Assembly (NCBI GenBank): GCA_017507045.1
Contig: JAFWBP010000002.1
Span: 1 to 56,371, forward strand
Direction of reading: 5' to 3'
Length of the DNA stretch: 56,371 nucleotides
From: Clostridia bacterium
Lineage (GTDB): Bacteria; Bacillota; Clostridia; Christensenellales; Borkfalkiaceae
Shown here: positions 16,048-24,709 of the stretch, piece after piece
Layout: each line of letters opens with the position of its first letter
How positions within the stretch are numbered: position 1 is the first letter of the stretch
Notes under the pieces: model-generated
The model's input: only the letters and a program-made list of their open reading frames with translations
The model's database searches: none
Told to the model about the DNA's origin: nothing
Position numbers and translations under genes: made by a program

Positions 16048-16790
16048 TATACAGCTTTCTCCTCCGTAAATATGTATTTGTTTTGTTGCTTGTTTTGGGC
16101 TTGCATTTCCATTTGATACGCCGTTCCGTATTTGGAAAAGGACGTTTTATAGATCCTGTTTCCGTTGAGCAAGTGCACGAGCCACATAGGATATGCGCCA
16201 ACCGTTTTGATTTCCATCATAATTTCGCCGTTTGGAAGTAGTGGTGTTCCGTCAAATCCCGAACACAAATCAAGGCATTCCGTTCTGTATCGAATATTTC
16301 TATCGAAGGTGATGCGCAAATCTGTTCCAAGCTTATAATCGTGATACGCCGTTCTGTCGTAAAGCAGGAGCATGGCAGGCTTCAAGCCGCCGTAGAATTG
16401 GCAGAAATACCGAATTTCTCTCTCAATTTGGCCTTTTTCCACGCAGATTCCCATATTGAAAAACGGAGCAAGCTCCTTTTCTTTTAAGCTGATACGGCGC
16501 TTAAAAACGACCTTTTCGCATTTCTTTTTGAGCTCGAGAAAGACTTCTTTATCAGGCGTTGCAAGACCATAGCTTCTTGCGCGTATCTTTTCTTTATAAA
16601 CGGGCTTTTCAATAGAATTTCTGATAAGTAGCCACGTATCCGTATCGTAATACAAGCTTTGTATCGTCGTTTCACCGTATTCGTCAACGGATAAATGCTT
16701 GTTTACTTCCTGTAATACGGTAGCGTATTGCGCAGAGGTTAGCTTATATTTTATTTCTTGACGTTTAAAAACGTATTTATCTATTTTCAT
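16047..16790 (-). CDS. VTC-domain protein (polyphosphate polymerase-like)
   Basis: A 247-residue tunnel-fold domain of the VTC4 type. Basic and acidic residues expected along the tunnel are present: RQEIKYKL near the N terminus, QSLYYDTD, KEKIRARSYG, FLELKKK, KRRIS and MMEIKTVG near the C terminus. The yeast VTC4 domain makes polyphosphate from ATP. This gene starts inside the stop codon of a 43-codon relic of an ABC ATPase and is followed by DUF4956 with a 1-nt overlap. Identity of the fold is firm; polymerase activity is inferred. Confidence 0.88.
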   Translation of the reverse strand: MKIDKYVFKRQEIKYKLTSAQYATVLQEVNKHLSVDEYGETTIQSLYYDTDTWLLIRNSIEKPVYKEKIRARSYGLATPDKEVFLELKKKCEKVVFKRRISLKEKELAPFFNMGICVEKGQIEREIRYFCQFYGGLKPAMLLLYDRTAYHDYKLGTDLRITFDRNIRYRTECLDLCSGFDGTPLLPNGEIMMEIKTVGAYPMWLVHLLNGNRIYKTSFSKYGTAYQMEMQAQNKQQNKYIFTEEKAV

Positions 16791-16918
16791 AATACACCGC
16801 CTTGCTTGCCCGTTTCGGAGTCAAGCACGCCCGTCGGCTCATCGGCAAGAGATATTTTCCTCTTTGAGAAGTGTGCGGGCAATCGTTCATTCCTGCCTTT
16901 TGAACGGTATATTTTCAT
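16787..16918 (-). pseudogene. 43-codon relic of an ABC-transporter ATPase gene
   Basis: The open frame runs from an ATG with GGAG upstream and contains SLADEPTGVLDSETGKQ, the Walker B and D-loop segment of LolD/MacB-type ATPases. Just upstream, in another frame, IARTLLKEEN can be read, which is the stretch that should directly precede it. The piece is therefore a frameshifted, truncated remnant with no Walker A. Its TGA overlaps the VTC start by 4 nt (ATGA), so its translation could still couple to the next gene. Confidence 0.75.
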
Positions 16919-16965
16919 TGCTTGAGCTCCAACAATGGTGGATCTACTCTTTTTTATTCTTCATA

Positions 16966-16994
16966 ATAATACTATAAAATTTCCATAATGTCAA
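16966..16994 (-). promoter_or_regulatory. Strong promoter of the VTC operon
   Basis: Consensus TTGACA, a 17-nt spacer and TATTAT on the minus strand, about 48 nt upstream of the relic ORF and about 175 nt upstream of the VTC start. Confidence 0.85.
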
Positions 16995-17036
16995 GTCTAA
17001 ATTTTTTATTCGTTTAACACGCATTTGTGTATTAAA

Positions 17037-17068
17037 AAACTTCCCTCACGTATGAGGGAAGTTTTTTT
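17037..17068. terminator. Hairpin with T tracts on both sides
   Basis: AAACTTCCCTCA/TGAGGGAAGTTT with T runs in both directions. It lies downstream of khpA on the minus strand and insulates that operon from the VTC promoter. Confidence 0.75.
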
Positions 17069-17079
17069 AAAGCAAACCG

Positions 17080-17108
17080 AAAGCCGCCGAACAATTTCGG
17101 CGGCTTTT
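17080..17108 (-). terminator. First hairpin after khpA
   Basis: AAGCCGCCGA and TCGGCGGCTT form a perfect 10-bp stem directly after the khpA stop. Its T tract on the minus strand is interrupted, so it probably works with the next hairpin. Confidence 0.65.
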
Positions 17109-17117
17109 GTTTTGATT

Positions 17118-17360
17118 TTACTCTGCACTGCGTTCCTGAATTTCAACGTTATATTTCTTGGAATCGCGCGGAGTAGCGGCGCGCACGAGCGTGCGGAGTG
17201 CCTTGGCGATCTTGCCCTGCTTGCCGATGACCTTGCCCATATCCGAATCGGCGAGAAGCACGGTAACGTTGATGGCGTCCTCCGTCTCCTCAACCTTGTA
17301 TTCAATGGCCTCCTGCTCTTCGGCGAATTGCTCAACGATGTACTTAATGAGTTCCAGCAT
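17118..17360 (-). CDS. khpA: KH-domain RNA-binding protein KhpA
   Basis: An 80-residue single KH domain with the GxxG loop as GKVIGKQGK near residues 42-50. KhpA pairs with KhpB/Jag and binds many RNAs in Gram-positive bacteria, affecting cell division and elongation. AGGAGG precedes the ATG. It follows rpsP on the same strand, as in most Bacillota. The usual next genes rimM, trmD and rplS are absent here; two hairpins end the unit. Confidence 0.93.
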   Translation of the reverse strand: MLELIKYIVEQFAEEQEAIEYKVEETEDAINVTVLLADSDMGKVIGKQGKIAKALRTLVRAATPRDSKKYNVEIQERSAE

Positions 17361-17480
17361 ATTTTGTTCCTCCTATTGCATTGCGGCATTCCGAGCAAAA
17401 TAGTGGGCACCATGTCTGCAACAGTGTGTTGTAAACATACCAAAAGGTGCTCAGAAACGCGCTTTGCTAAAGAAATGCTC

Positions 17481-17771
17481 TTACTTCTTTTTCTTCGTCT
17501 TCGTCTTGGCAGGGGAAAGCTTCTCGCTCTTTTCAAGCGCGCCGGCCTTCACGAGAAGGTTCTTCACCGTCTCCGTAGGCTGAACGCCCTTTGCAAGCCA
17601 CTCCTGCGCCTTTTCAACGTTCACTTCGAGGGTTACGGGGTTGGATTTCGGATCGTAGAAACCGACCTTCTCGATATACTCACCCGTTGCCGCCTTGCGC
17701 GCGTCAACAACCACGATACGGTAAACGGGGGATTTCTTATCACCCATTCTCACCAATCTCATTTTTACCAT
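17481..17771 (-). CDS. rpsP: 30S ribosomal protein S16
   Basis: A 96-residue S16 with the standard N terminus (MVKMRLVRMGDKKSPVYRIVV) and a Lys/Thr-rich tail. It helps assemble the 30S body. GGAGGT precedes the ATG. It lies between ffh and khpA; in the 82-nt gap after ffh an inverted repeat (CGATCG arms, 17819-17842) may form an intercistronic hairpin. Confidence 0.97.
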   Translation of the reverse strand: MVKMRLVRMGDKKSPVYRIVVVDARKAATGEYIEKVGFYDPKSNPVTLEVNVEKAQEWLAKGVQPTETVKNLLVKAGALEKSEKLSPAKTKTKKKK

Positions 17772-17853
17772 TGTAGTTACCTCCAGATATAATCACAAAT
17801 TTTTTTCTTTTTTCCCAACGATCGAGCACCTTTGGCCGATCGGTTAAGCCCAT

Positions 17854-19173
17854 TTAAAAAGGAAAACGCATTTTACCCTTGCCGCCCTTCATGCGCTTCA
17901 TGAGCTCCTTCGTTTGATCAAACTGCTTGAGGAGCTGGTTCACGTCCTGCACCGTTGTTCCCGAGCCAAGTGCTATTCTGCGCTTTCTCGAGGAGTTGAT
18001 GATCTGCGGATTATCGCGTTCCTTCTGCGTCATTGAAAGAATGATGGCGCGAATACGCTCGATCTTTCTTTCATCAATATCCTTTTCACTGAGTTTGAAC
18101 TTACCTGCGCCGGGAAGCATACTCATGAGCGCGCTTGCGCCACCCATCTTCTTGAGCGCTTCAAACTGCGCCAGATAATCGCTGAGCGTGAAAGAATTTT
18201 CACGCATCTTTTTTTCAAGCTCCTTTGCCTGCTTCTCGGAAACCACCTCTTGTGCACGCTCGATGAGCGAAAGCACGTCACCCATGCCCAAGATACGGCT
18301 CGCCATACGGTCCGGATAGAAGGGTTCGAGATCGGTAATTTTCTCACCCACGCCTATGAATTTGATAGGTTTTCCCGTAACTGCTTTTATGGAAAGGCAC
18401 GCGCCGCCACGGGTATCGCCATCGAGCTTTGTGAGGATCACGCCCGTTACGTTCAACCTAGAATTGAAGGTTTCGGCAACGTTCACCGCATCCTGCCCGG
18501 TCATAGCGTCTACCGTGAGAAGAATCTCGGTGACCTCCACCTCTTTCGTGATATTTTCCAGCTCAAGCATGAGCTTTTCATCAATATGCAAGCGGCCTGC
18601 CGTATCGATGACGACGGTATCATACCCCATCTTGCGAGCGTAATCAACCGCTTCGCGCGCCGTTTTCACAGGGCTTTGCGTGCCGCGCTCGAACACCTCG
18701 GCACCTGCCTTGCCGCCAACTACTTTAAGCTGATCAATTGCCGCCGGGCGGTATATATCGCCTGCAACGAGCAAGGGTTTTTTGCCTTGCTTTTTGAGCT
18801 GAACGGCGAGCTTGGCGCACATCGTCGTTTTGCCGGCGCCCTGAAGGCCGCACATCATGATCACAGTGGGAAGCCTTGAAGCAATCTCCAGCTTGGCGTT
18901 CCCCGAGCCCATGAGGGCAATCAGCTCCTCGTTTACGATCTTGATCACCTGCTGTGCAGGATTCAGGCTTTGAAGAACTTGCTGCCCCACCGCCTTTTCA
19001 GAAACTTCGGCGATGAACTTCTTGGCAACCTTTAAGTTTACGTCCGCTTCAAGAAGCGCGATGCGCACCTCACGCATGGCAGAGCGAATCTCCAGCTCAG
19101 TGAGCTTGCCACGCTTTGTGAGCTTTGAAAAGATATGATTGAGCCGCTCGGAAAGCGATGCAAATAATGCCAT
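17854..19173 (-). CDS. ffh: Signal recognition particle protein Ffh
   Basis: A 439-residue SRP54-type GTPase. The N domain comes first, then the G domain with GLQGAGKTT near residue 108, DTAGRLH and TKLDGDTRGG, then the methionine-rich M domain with the GSGTTVQDVNQLLKQF segment that contacts 4.5S RNA. It binds signal peptides at the ribosome and delivers them to FtsY. The gene follows ylxM with no gap (stop at 19174, start at 19173) and GGGAGG before the ATG. A 4.5S RNA gene was not seen in this window. Confidence 0.98.
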   Translation of the reverse strand: MALFASLSERLNHIFSKLTKRGKLTELEIRSAMREVRIALLEADVNLKVAKKFIAEVSEKAVGQQVLQSLNPAQQVIKIVNEELIALMGSGNAKLEIASRLPTVIMMCGLQGAGKTTMCAKLAVQLKKQGKKPLLVAGDIYRPAAIDQLKVVGGKAGAEVFERGTQSPVKTAREAVDYARKMGYDTVVIDTAGRLHIDEKLMLELENITKEVEVTEILLTVDAMTGQDAVNVAETFNSRLNVTGVILTKLDGDTRGGACLSIKAVTGKPIKFIGVGEKITDLEPFYPDRMASRILGMGDVLSLIERAQEVVSEKQAKELEKKMRENSFTLSDYLAQFEALKKMGGASALMSMLPGAGKFKLSEKDIDERKIERIRAIILSMTQKERDNPQIINSSRKRRIALGSGTTVQDVNQLLKQFDQTKELMKRMKGGKGKMRFPF

Positions 19174-19548
19174 TTAATCCTCCCTATCGAGTTGCGTGAC
19201 CTCGCCAACCGATACCATGTTTGCAATTTCACGAATCTCTTCAGTAAATTGCGGATGCAACATTCGAAACCTTTCCAGCGCAGAAACAACCTCCGTCATC
19301 ATCAGCGAAATCTTGAGGCTGTAATCAATCGCCTGTGCGCTGTGGTGAAGCTTTTCTTCGTAGTAATCGAGAAGCTCACGGCTTTTTTTCAAAGTATCGG
19401 AAACAGCCTGCTTGGTTATGCCCTTTTCCTGCGCGATCTCCGAAAGGGAGAGATCGCACATATAGTATAGCTCGCAGATCTCGCGCTGTGATTCGGTGAG
19501 AAGGGGCGCGTATGCATCGAACAGCTGAAGATAATTGAGATCTTTCAC
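19174..19548 (-). CDS. ylxM: YlxM-family helix-turn-helix protein
   Basis: A 124-residue protein with a sigma-70 region-4-like helix-turn-helix (LSLSEIAQEKGITKQAVSDTL, about residues 33-54) followed by helices. YlxM (p13) proteins are encoded just before ffh and have been reported to modulate SRP GTPase activity. The start is a GTG at 19548 with GGGGGG upstream. It is the first gene of the ylxM-ffh-rpsP-khpA unit, transcribed from a promoter whose -35 box lies inside the preceding gene's terminator. Confidence 0.93.
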   Translation of the reverse strand: MKDLNYLQLFDAYAPLLTESQREICELYYMCDLSLSEIAQEKGITKQAVSDTLKKSRELLDYYEEKLHHSAQAIDYSLKISLMMTEVVSALERFRMLHPQFTEEIREIANMVSVGEVTQLDRED

Positions 19549-19624
19549 AATCTGCCCCCCTTCACGATAAGGGCAAGCGCTTTTTGCTTAATGCGTAAAG
19601 CAAGTTCACTTGACCCTTAGTTGC

Positions 19625-19653
19625 ATTATAGCAGATAAAAAAATATCCGTCAA
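19625..19653 (-). promoter_or_regulatory. Promoter of ylxM-ffh-rpsP-khpA
   Basis: TTGACG (19648-19653), 17 nt, TATAAT (19625-19630) on the minus strand. The -35 box is part of the terminator stem of the upstream gene. The leader contains CAAGT/ACTTG arms near 19599-19610. Confidence 0.85.
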
Positions 19654-19673
19654 GCATTTTTACTTGACGGATA
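19644..19673 (-). terminator. Terminator of the small membrane protein gene
   Basis: TATCCGTCAAG pairs perfectly with CTTGACGGATA (11 bp, 8-nt loop), followed by seven T residues on the minus strand. Confidence 0.85.
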
Positions 19674-19686
19674 AATAATTTTTTCT

Positions 19687-19995
19687 TTACGGAGCCGGAT
19701 AATACATCATGAAACGAATCAATGCATCATACAAGCTTTCGAGCAATCCCGGCACGAAGAGGAAGATGAGAGAAACGATCAGGCAAACAGCTGCTAAAAG
19801 TGCGTTTACGAGAAGCATTCCCCGTGCGAAGTTACGGCGAGCGATGTTGCTATCAGTGATCGCAAAAATGATCATGCACACAAGCCCGACTACGGGAATT
19901 TCAAACAGAATGAAGTAGCCGAAATAGCTCCACATATCGAGCGGACGGTATTTTTCGGGAATATTCGTAATTTGCTCTTTTTCTAACTCGTTCAT
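19687..19995 (-). CDS. Small two-TM membrane protein of unknown function
   Basis: A 102-residue protein with an acidic N terminus (MNELEKEQ), a hydrophobic segment at about 25-50, a basic turn (NIARRNFARG) and a second segment at about 60-85. The start at 19995 has GGAGG 7 nt upstream. It has its own promoter and terminator, so it is a single-gene unit sitting between ftsY and ylxM, which are usually adjacent. I do not recognise the family. Confidence 0.75.
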   Translation of the reverse strand: MNELEKEQITNIPEKYRPLDMWSYFGYFILFEIPVVGLVCMIIFAITDSNIARRNFARGMLLVNALLAAVCLIVSLIFLFVPGLLESLYDALIRFMMYYPAP

Positions 19996-20024
19996 GAGAG
20001 GTCCTCCAAGTAAGTTCAAATAGT

Positions 20025-20053
20025 ATTATAAGTAATTTTTTGCGATAAGTCAA
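20025..20053 (-). promoter_or_regulatory. Promoter of the small membrane protein gene
   Basis: TTGACT, a 17-nt spacer and TATAAT on the minus strand, ending about 30 nt before the start codon. Confidence 0.85.
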
Positions 20054-20133
20054 CCCTTTCGGCGGTCATTGCGCATTATTTTTTCACCTATGCGATTGCA
20101 CAGGATTTCTCAACGCTCCATACACCCGCATGA

Positions 20134-21030
20134 TCAGAAAAAGCCTTCCACGAATTGCTCTGCGTTGAATAGCTCGATATCTTCAATCTTTTCACCTACG
20201 CCCGCGAACACGACGGGAACTTTCAACTCGCCGCATAGCGAGAATACAAAGCCGCCCTTCGCCGTTCCATCCAGCTTGGTGAGCACGATGCCATCCAGAT
20301 CCACAGCTTCCTTGAACACGCGTGCCTGCGAATAGGCGTTTTGCCCCGTGGTTGCATCAAGCACCAAGAACTTATAAAAAGTTGCTTCGGGGAACTCGCG
20401 CCCCACCACTCGGTCCATTTTCTTGAGCTCGTTCATGAGATTTTCCTTCACGTGCAGGCGGCCTGCCGTATCAACGAGAAGCACATCCGTTTTACGCGCT
20501 TTCGCAGAGGAAACTGCATCAAACACGACGGCGGAGGGATCGCTCCCCTCCTCATGCTTTACGATGCGCACCTTGGCGCGCTCTGCCCAAACATTTAGCT
20601 GATCGATTGCCGCGGCACGGAAGGTATCCGCCGCCGCAACGGTAACGCTTTTTTTCTGGCGCACGAACCAATTGGCGATTTTGCCGATCGTAGTTGTTTT
20701 TCCAACGCCGTTTACACCCACGAACATAATCACGCACGGATACTTGATCTCGGGCACGGGTGCCTCGTTTAACGTGTCCTCCAAGATATCCTTGAGAAGA
20801 TCGGTAACAAATTGCTCATCCTTGATCTTGTTGCCGATCGCCTCTTCTTTCACTTCTTCCACAACTTCTTCCGCCGTACGCACGGAAACATCGGAGGAAA
20901 TGAGAACCTCCTCAAGCTCCTCGTAGAAGGCATCGCCAAGTTTATTTTTGAGGAAGAGCTGGCGCATCTTCTGCGAGATACTATCCTTCGTCTTCTTTAA
21001 TGCTTCTTTAATTTTGCTGAAAAAACCCAT
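20134..21030 (-). CDS. ftsY: Signal recognition particle receptor FtsY
   Basis: A 298-residue SRP GTPase with N and G domains: GVNGVGKTTTIGKIA for nucleotide binding, then DTAGRLHVK and TKLDGTAKGG. The long acidic A domain of E. coli FtsY is absent, as is usual in Gram-positives; the short N terminus (MGFFSKIKEALKK) is an amphipathic membrane-binding helix. The start at 21030 has GAGGAG upstream. It lies 52 nt after smc and receives SRP-ribosome complexes at the membrane. Confidence 0.97.
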   Translation of the reverse strand: MGFFSKIKEALKKTKDSISQKMRQLFLKNKLGDAFYEELEEVLISSDVSVRTAEEVVEEVKEEAIGNKIKDEQFVTDLLKDILEDTLNEAPVPEIKYPCVIMFVGVNGVGKTTTIGKIANWFVRQKKSVTVAAADTFRAAAIDQLNVWAERAKVRIVKHEEGSDPSAVVFDAVSSAKARKTDVLLVDTAGRLHVKENLMNELKKMDRVVGREFPEATFYKFLVLDATTGQNAYSQARVFKEAVDLDGIVLTKLDGTAKGGFVFSLCGELKVPVVFAGVGEKIEDIELFNAEQFVEGFF

Positions 21031-21081
21031 ACGCGCTCCTCTTGCACGAGTTGCACACCGGGTGTGCAAAGGTGAATTTTT

Positions 21082-24000
21082 TTAAGCGATAACGGTATCG
21101 CCACCGAGGCGGGATTCCACTTCGGAGAGCTTTACGGATACGATCTTCGAAACGCCCTTCTCTTCCATGGTAACGCCAAAGAGGGTATCTGCCTGATTCA
21201 TTGTAGGCTTTCTGTGCGTGATGACGATGAACTGCGTATCGCGCGAGAACTTCTTGAGGTACTTCGCAAAACGATCGACGTTTGCCTCATCGAGCGCGGC
21301 CTCGATCTCATCGAGGATACAGAAAGGCATCGGGCGCGATTTGAGGATCGCGAAGAGAATTGCGATTGCCGTGAAGGCACGCTCACCGCCCGAGAGAAGG
21401 GAGATCTTTGTGAGCTTTTTGCCGGGCGGGCAGGCGATAATTTCCACGCCTGCATCCAAAGGATCTTCGCAATCGGTGTAATCAAGCTGCATCTGTGCCT
21501 TGCCGCCGCCGAAGAGTTCCTTGAAGATCTGGGTGAAGTTTTCGTTGATCTCGTTGAAGCCCTCATCGAATTGCTTCTGCATGGTATCACGCAGCTCGTT
21601 GAGAACGTTCGTGAGATCGACAATGCCCTTATCGAGATCCTCGCGCTGCGTTTGCATCTCCGTGTAGCGGGCAAGGAGGTTTTCGTAATCCTCTTCCGCA
21701 TTTTGGTTAACGGGGCCGAGCGCGGCAATTTTATGCTTGAGCGAATTGATATTGCTGTTTGCCTGCGTGAAATCGTACTCGGGATCGCGCAGCTCCTGTG
21801 CGCTCTCATAAGTGAGGCCGTACATTTCATCGAGGCGCTGTTTCATGTTATCAAGAGTCGTCTGTGCACGGACGATTTCTTTCTCTGCGGCGCTCTTGCT
21901 TTCGCTCGTCGTCGTTTGACGGGTGAAGAGCTCTCGCTTTTCCTCAGCAAGCTTTTGCTGCTTTTCGGAAAGTACGCGCTTATTTTCTTCCACCACGTTG
22001 AGATCGGCGCGAAGTTTCGCAACGGTGCGCTGCTCTTCCTCGGTGAGGGCTACCTTCTCCTCTTCGCGCTTGAGCTTTTCAACCTGCGCCTCCATGCTCT
22101 TGATGCTGGCACGGGTATCATCGATTCGCTGCAAAAGCTCTTTTTTCTCTTCTCTGTGGCGCTGAATACTCTCTTCTTCCGCCGTGCGAGCAGAGGAAAG
22201 GCGAACCTGCTCAACGCGAAGATCGTGCAGCTGTTCTGCAAGAGCATCGCGGCGTGCTTTAAGTTCTTCTATCTGTGCGGTGCGAGCGTGCGCCTCGCTT
22301 GCCGCCTCGAGGCGGATCTTATTGAGAAGCTCCTCACTTTCGGCGGCAGAAAGCACTTCGCCTTCGAGATCGGATACCTGCCGCGCAAGGCGATCGAGCA
22401 TGGCATTGTAGCTATCTTCATCCGCCTGCGCATCTGCAACGAGCCCTGCGAGCGCCATTTCCTTTTGGATGAGTGCGGCAAAGTTTGCCGTTTCCTCCTG
22501 CACCTTCACGCGGAATACCTCGTAGGCGGCGCGCGCTTCTTCTAGCTCCTTACTGCAAGCGGTGAGCGCAGATTTCAGCTTCTCGAGAGAGGCCTTTTTG
22601 CGAGCGATCATCTCCTCGCATTCTTTGATATTGCGCTCGTTGGCAAGGAGGTTTCCGCTCTCTCTGCGGCGGGAGCCTCCGGTCATGGTACCGCTCGTTG
22701 CGATGATATCGCCATCGAGGGTGACGATGCGGAAGGCATTTCGATACTTCCTGGAGATCGCCGTTGCGTTATCGATATTATCGCAGATGAGCGTGTTCCC
22801 GAGAAGATTTCGGATGACGTTCGTGTAATAAGAATTGAACTTAACGAGCTCGGTTGCAAGCCCCATGGCGCCGTTTTCACGGAGTGCCATTTCCGCTTCA
22901 CGGGAATCGGGGCGGGAGCGCATTGCCTCAACGGGCATAAATGAAACGATACCGCCATTCATGCGCTTGAGGTAGGTAATGAGGTAGCGCGCATCTTCCG
23001 CCGTTTCGGTGACGAGGTTCTGCATTGCTCCACCGAACGCCGTTTCAATGGCGACTTCATACTTCTTTTCGGTGGTGACGATATCGGCGATCGCGCCGAC
23101 GATACGCCTGCCAAGTTCGGGGTTTTTCTTTGCATCGAGCTGAAGGCGACGGACGGAATCCTTGTAGCCATCGAAGCGATTCTTCAGCCCTATGTACATA
23201 TCGAGGTTGTTGGTGAGGTTGGCGATTGAGGTGTTGCAATCCACGATCTCCTGCGAAAGCTTCTGCTCGGAGCGGGCAAGATCGGAAATATCGCCGAGCA
23301 TTTCCTGCTCTCGTTGCGGTTTCTGATCGAGGAATGCCGCACATGCCCCCTTCGTTTTCTGGCAATCGGCAAGCTGACGGGCAAATTCCGTGCGCTTTAC
23401 CTGCGCCTTGGTGATCGCTTCTTTTACCTCGGTGATACGATCCTGCGTGAGATCGCGCTTTGCGGAAAGGCTACCGGCATTGGCACGAAGATCGGCAAGA
23501 TCTTCCACGGAGGACATTTCGCTCGCACGCTGTTCATTGGAAAGTTTTTCAAATGCAGAAACGCGTGCATCTGCTTCCATGAGCTTTTTGGTGAGCTCGG
23601 CAATCTCTGCGCCAATCTCACCCGTGCGCTGCTCGCCTTCTTGCGATTTCTTTTCGCTACCGGCGATGAGCTGATCGATCTCTCTCGTGCGCTGCATGGA
23701 ATAAGCAATCGTATCGGAAGCTTCTTCAAGGCGCTTGCGGTAATTGGTGATCTGCACCCCCATCACGTTCGCCTGGCCCGTTTTGCGCTCCATGCCAACT
23801 TCGTACATGCGGAGATTCTCGTTGATCTTGCGAAGCTGTGCATCCGCTTCTGCAATTTGGATGCGGCTTGCGTTTTCTTCGAGATCAACGTGCGCCATGC
23901 GCTCTTCCACCTCGGCAAGAACCTTCTCTGCCTCGGCAATGCGAACTTTATATTTGGAGGTCTCCTGTTCGAAGGTATCGCTTCTCACAAGGTAAGCGTT

Positions 24001-24681
24001 GACCTCTTCATATTTGAGCTGTGTGGAGTACTCGCGGAATTTCTTTGCCGTTTCTGCCTGTTTCTCGAGAGGGCGAAGCTGGTTTTCCGCCTCATCCATA
24101 CGCTGAATGAATACGGTGAGGTTATCCTGCGCGTTTGCGAGCTTGCGCTCGATCTCCCCCTTCTGCTGCTTAAAGCGCATAACGCCCGTTGCCTCTTCGA
24201 AGATGGCGCGGCGATCCTCAGGCTTTGCGTTCATGATCTGCTCCACCTTACCTTGCCCGATGATGGAATAGCCCTCTTTTCCGATACCCACGCCGTGTAA
24301 GAGCGTTGTGATATCCTTGAGGCGGCAGGGCTGCATGTTGAGAAGATATTCGCTCTCGCCCGAGCGATAGAGGCGGCGCGTTAAAGCCACTTCTTCGTAC
24401 TCAATATCGAACAGCTTGTTCGAATTATCAAAAACGAGCGTTACCTCGCAATAGGAGAGCTGGCGACGCGATTCGGTGCCGCCGAAAATGACATCCTGCA
24501 TGGAAGAGCCGCGAAGCGTTTTGGCGGATTGCTCACCGAGCACCCAACGCACCGCGTCTGCAACGTTGGATTTTCCGCAGCCGTTCGGGCCGACGATACA
24601 GGTGACGCCATCATCAAACTTGATGGACGTTTTATCTGCGAAGGATTTGAATCCTACGAGCCTTGCTTCCTTGAAATTCAT
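21082..24681 (-). CDS. smc: Chromosome segregation protein SMC
   Basis: A 1199-residue full-length SMC. Walker A GPNGCGKSN lies at about residues 32-40. Two long coiled coils surround a hinge (about 500-690, including GAIADIV and GGSRRRESG). The C-terminal head has the signature LLSGGERA and Walker B FCILDEIEAALDE. It forms the condensin that organises the chromosome with ScpA/ScpB. AGGAGG precedes the ATG. It lies between rnc and ftsY, the usual Bacillota order. Confidence 0.98.
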   Translation of the reverse strand: MNFKEARLVGFKSFADKTSIKFDDGVTCIVGPNGCGKSNVADAVRWVLGEQSAKTLRGSSMQDVIFGGTESRRQLSYCEVTLVFDNSNKLFDIEYEEVALTRRLYRSGESEYLLNMQPCRLKDITTLLHGVGIGKEGYSIIGQGKVEQIMNAKPEDRRAIFEEATGVMRFKQQKGEIERKLANAQDNLTVFIQRMDEAENQLRPLEKQAETAKKFREYSTQLKYEEVNAYLVRSDTFEQETSKYKVRIAEAEKVLAEVEERMAHVDLEENASRIQIAEADAQLRKINENLRMYEVGMERKTGQANVMGVQITNYRKRLEEASDTIAYSMQRTREIDQLIAGSEKKSQEGEQRTGEIGAEIAELTKKLMEADARVSAFEKLSNEQRASEMSSVEDLADLRANAGSLSAKRDLTQDRITEVKEAITKAQVKRTEFARQLADCQKTKGACAAFLDQKPQREQEMLGDISDLARSEQKLSQEIVDCNTSIANLTNNLDMYIGLKNRFDGYKDSVRRLQLDAKKNPELGRRIVGAIADIVTTEKKYEVAIETAFGGAMQNLVTETAEDARYLITYLKRMNGGIVSFMPVEAMRSRPDSREAEMALRENGAMGLATELVKFNSYYTNVIRNLLGNTLICDNIDNATAISRKYRNAFRIVTLDGDIIATSGTMTGGSRRRESGNLLANERNIKECEEMIARKKASLEKLKSALTACSKELEEARAAYEVFRVKVQEETANFAALIQKEMALAGLVADAQADEDSYNAMLDRLARQVSDLEGEVLSAAESEELLNKIRLEAASEAHARTAQIEELKARRDALAEQLHDLRVEQVRLSSARTAEEESIQRHREEKKELLQRIDDTRASIKSMEAQVEKLKREEEKVALTEEEQRTVAKLRADLNVVEENKRVLSEKQQKLAEEKRELFTRQTTTSESKSAAEKEIVRAQTTLDNMKQRLDEMYGLTYESAQELRDPEYDFTQANSNINSLKHKIAALGPVNQNAEEDYENLLARYTEMQTQREDLDKGIVDLTNVLNELRDTMQKQFDEGFNEINENFTQIFKELFGGGKAQMQLDYTDCEDPLDAGVEIIACPPGKKLTKISLLSGGERAFTAIAILFAILKSRPMPFCILDEIEAALDEANVDRFAKYLKKFSRDTQFIVITHRKPTMNQADTLFGVTMEEKGVSKIVSVKLSEVESRLGGDTVIA

Positions 24682-24709
24682 ATTTAATAGCCCTCCTTTG
24701 GGGGTTAAA

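Noticed and set aside
21214..22545. 443-codon plus-strand frame
   Set aside because: Antisense shadow of the SMC coiled coil, produced by codon bias.
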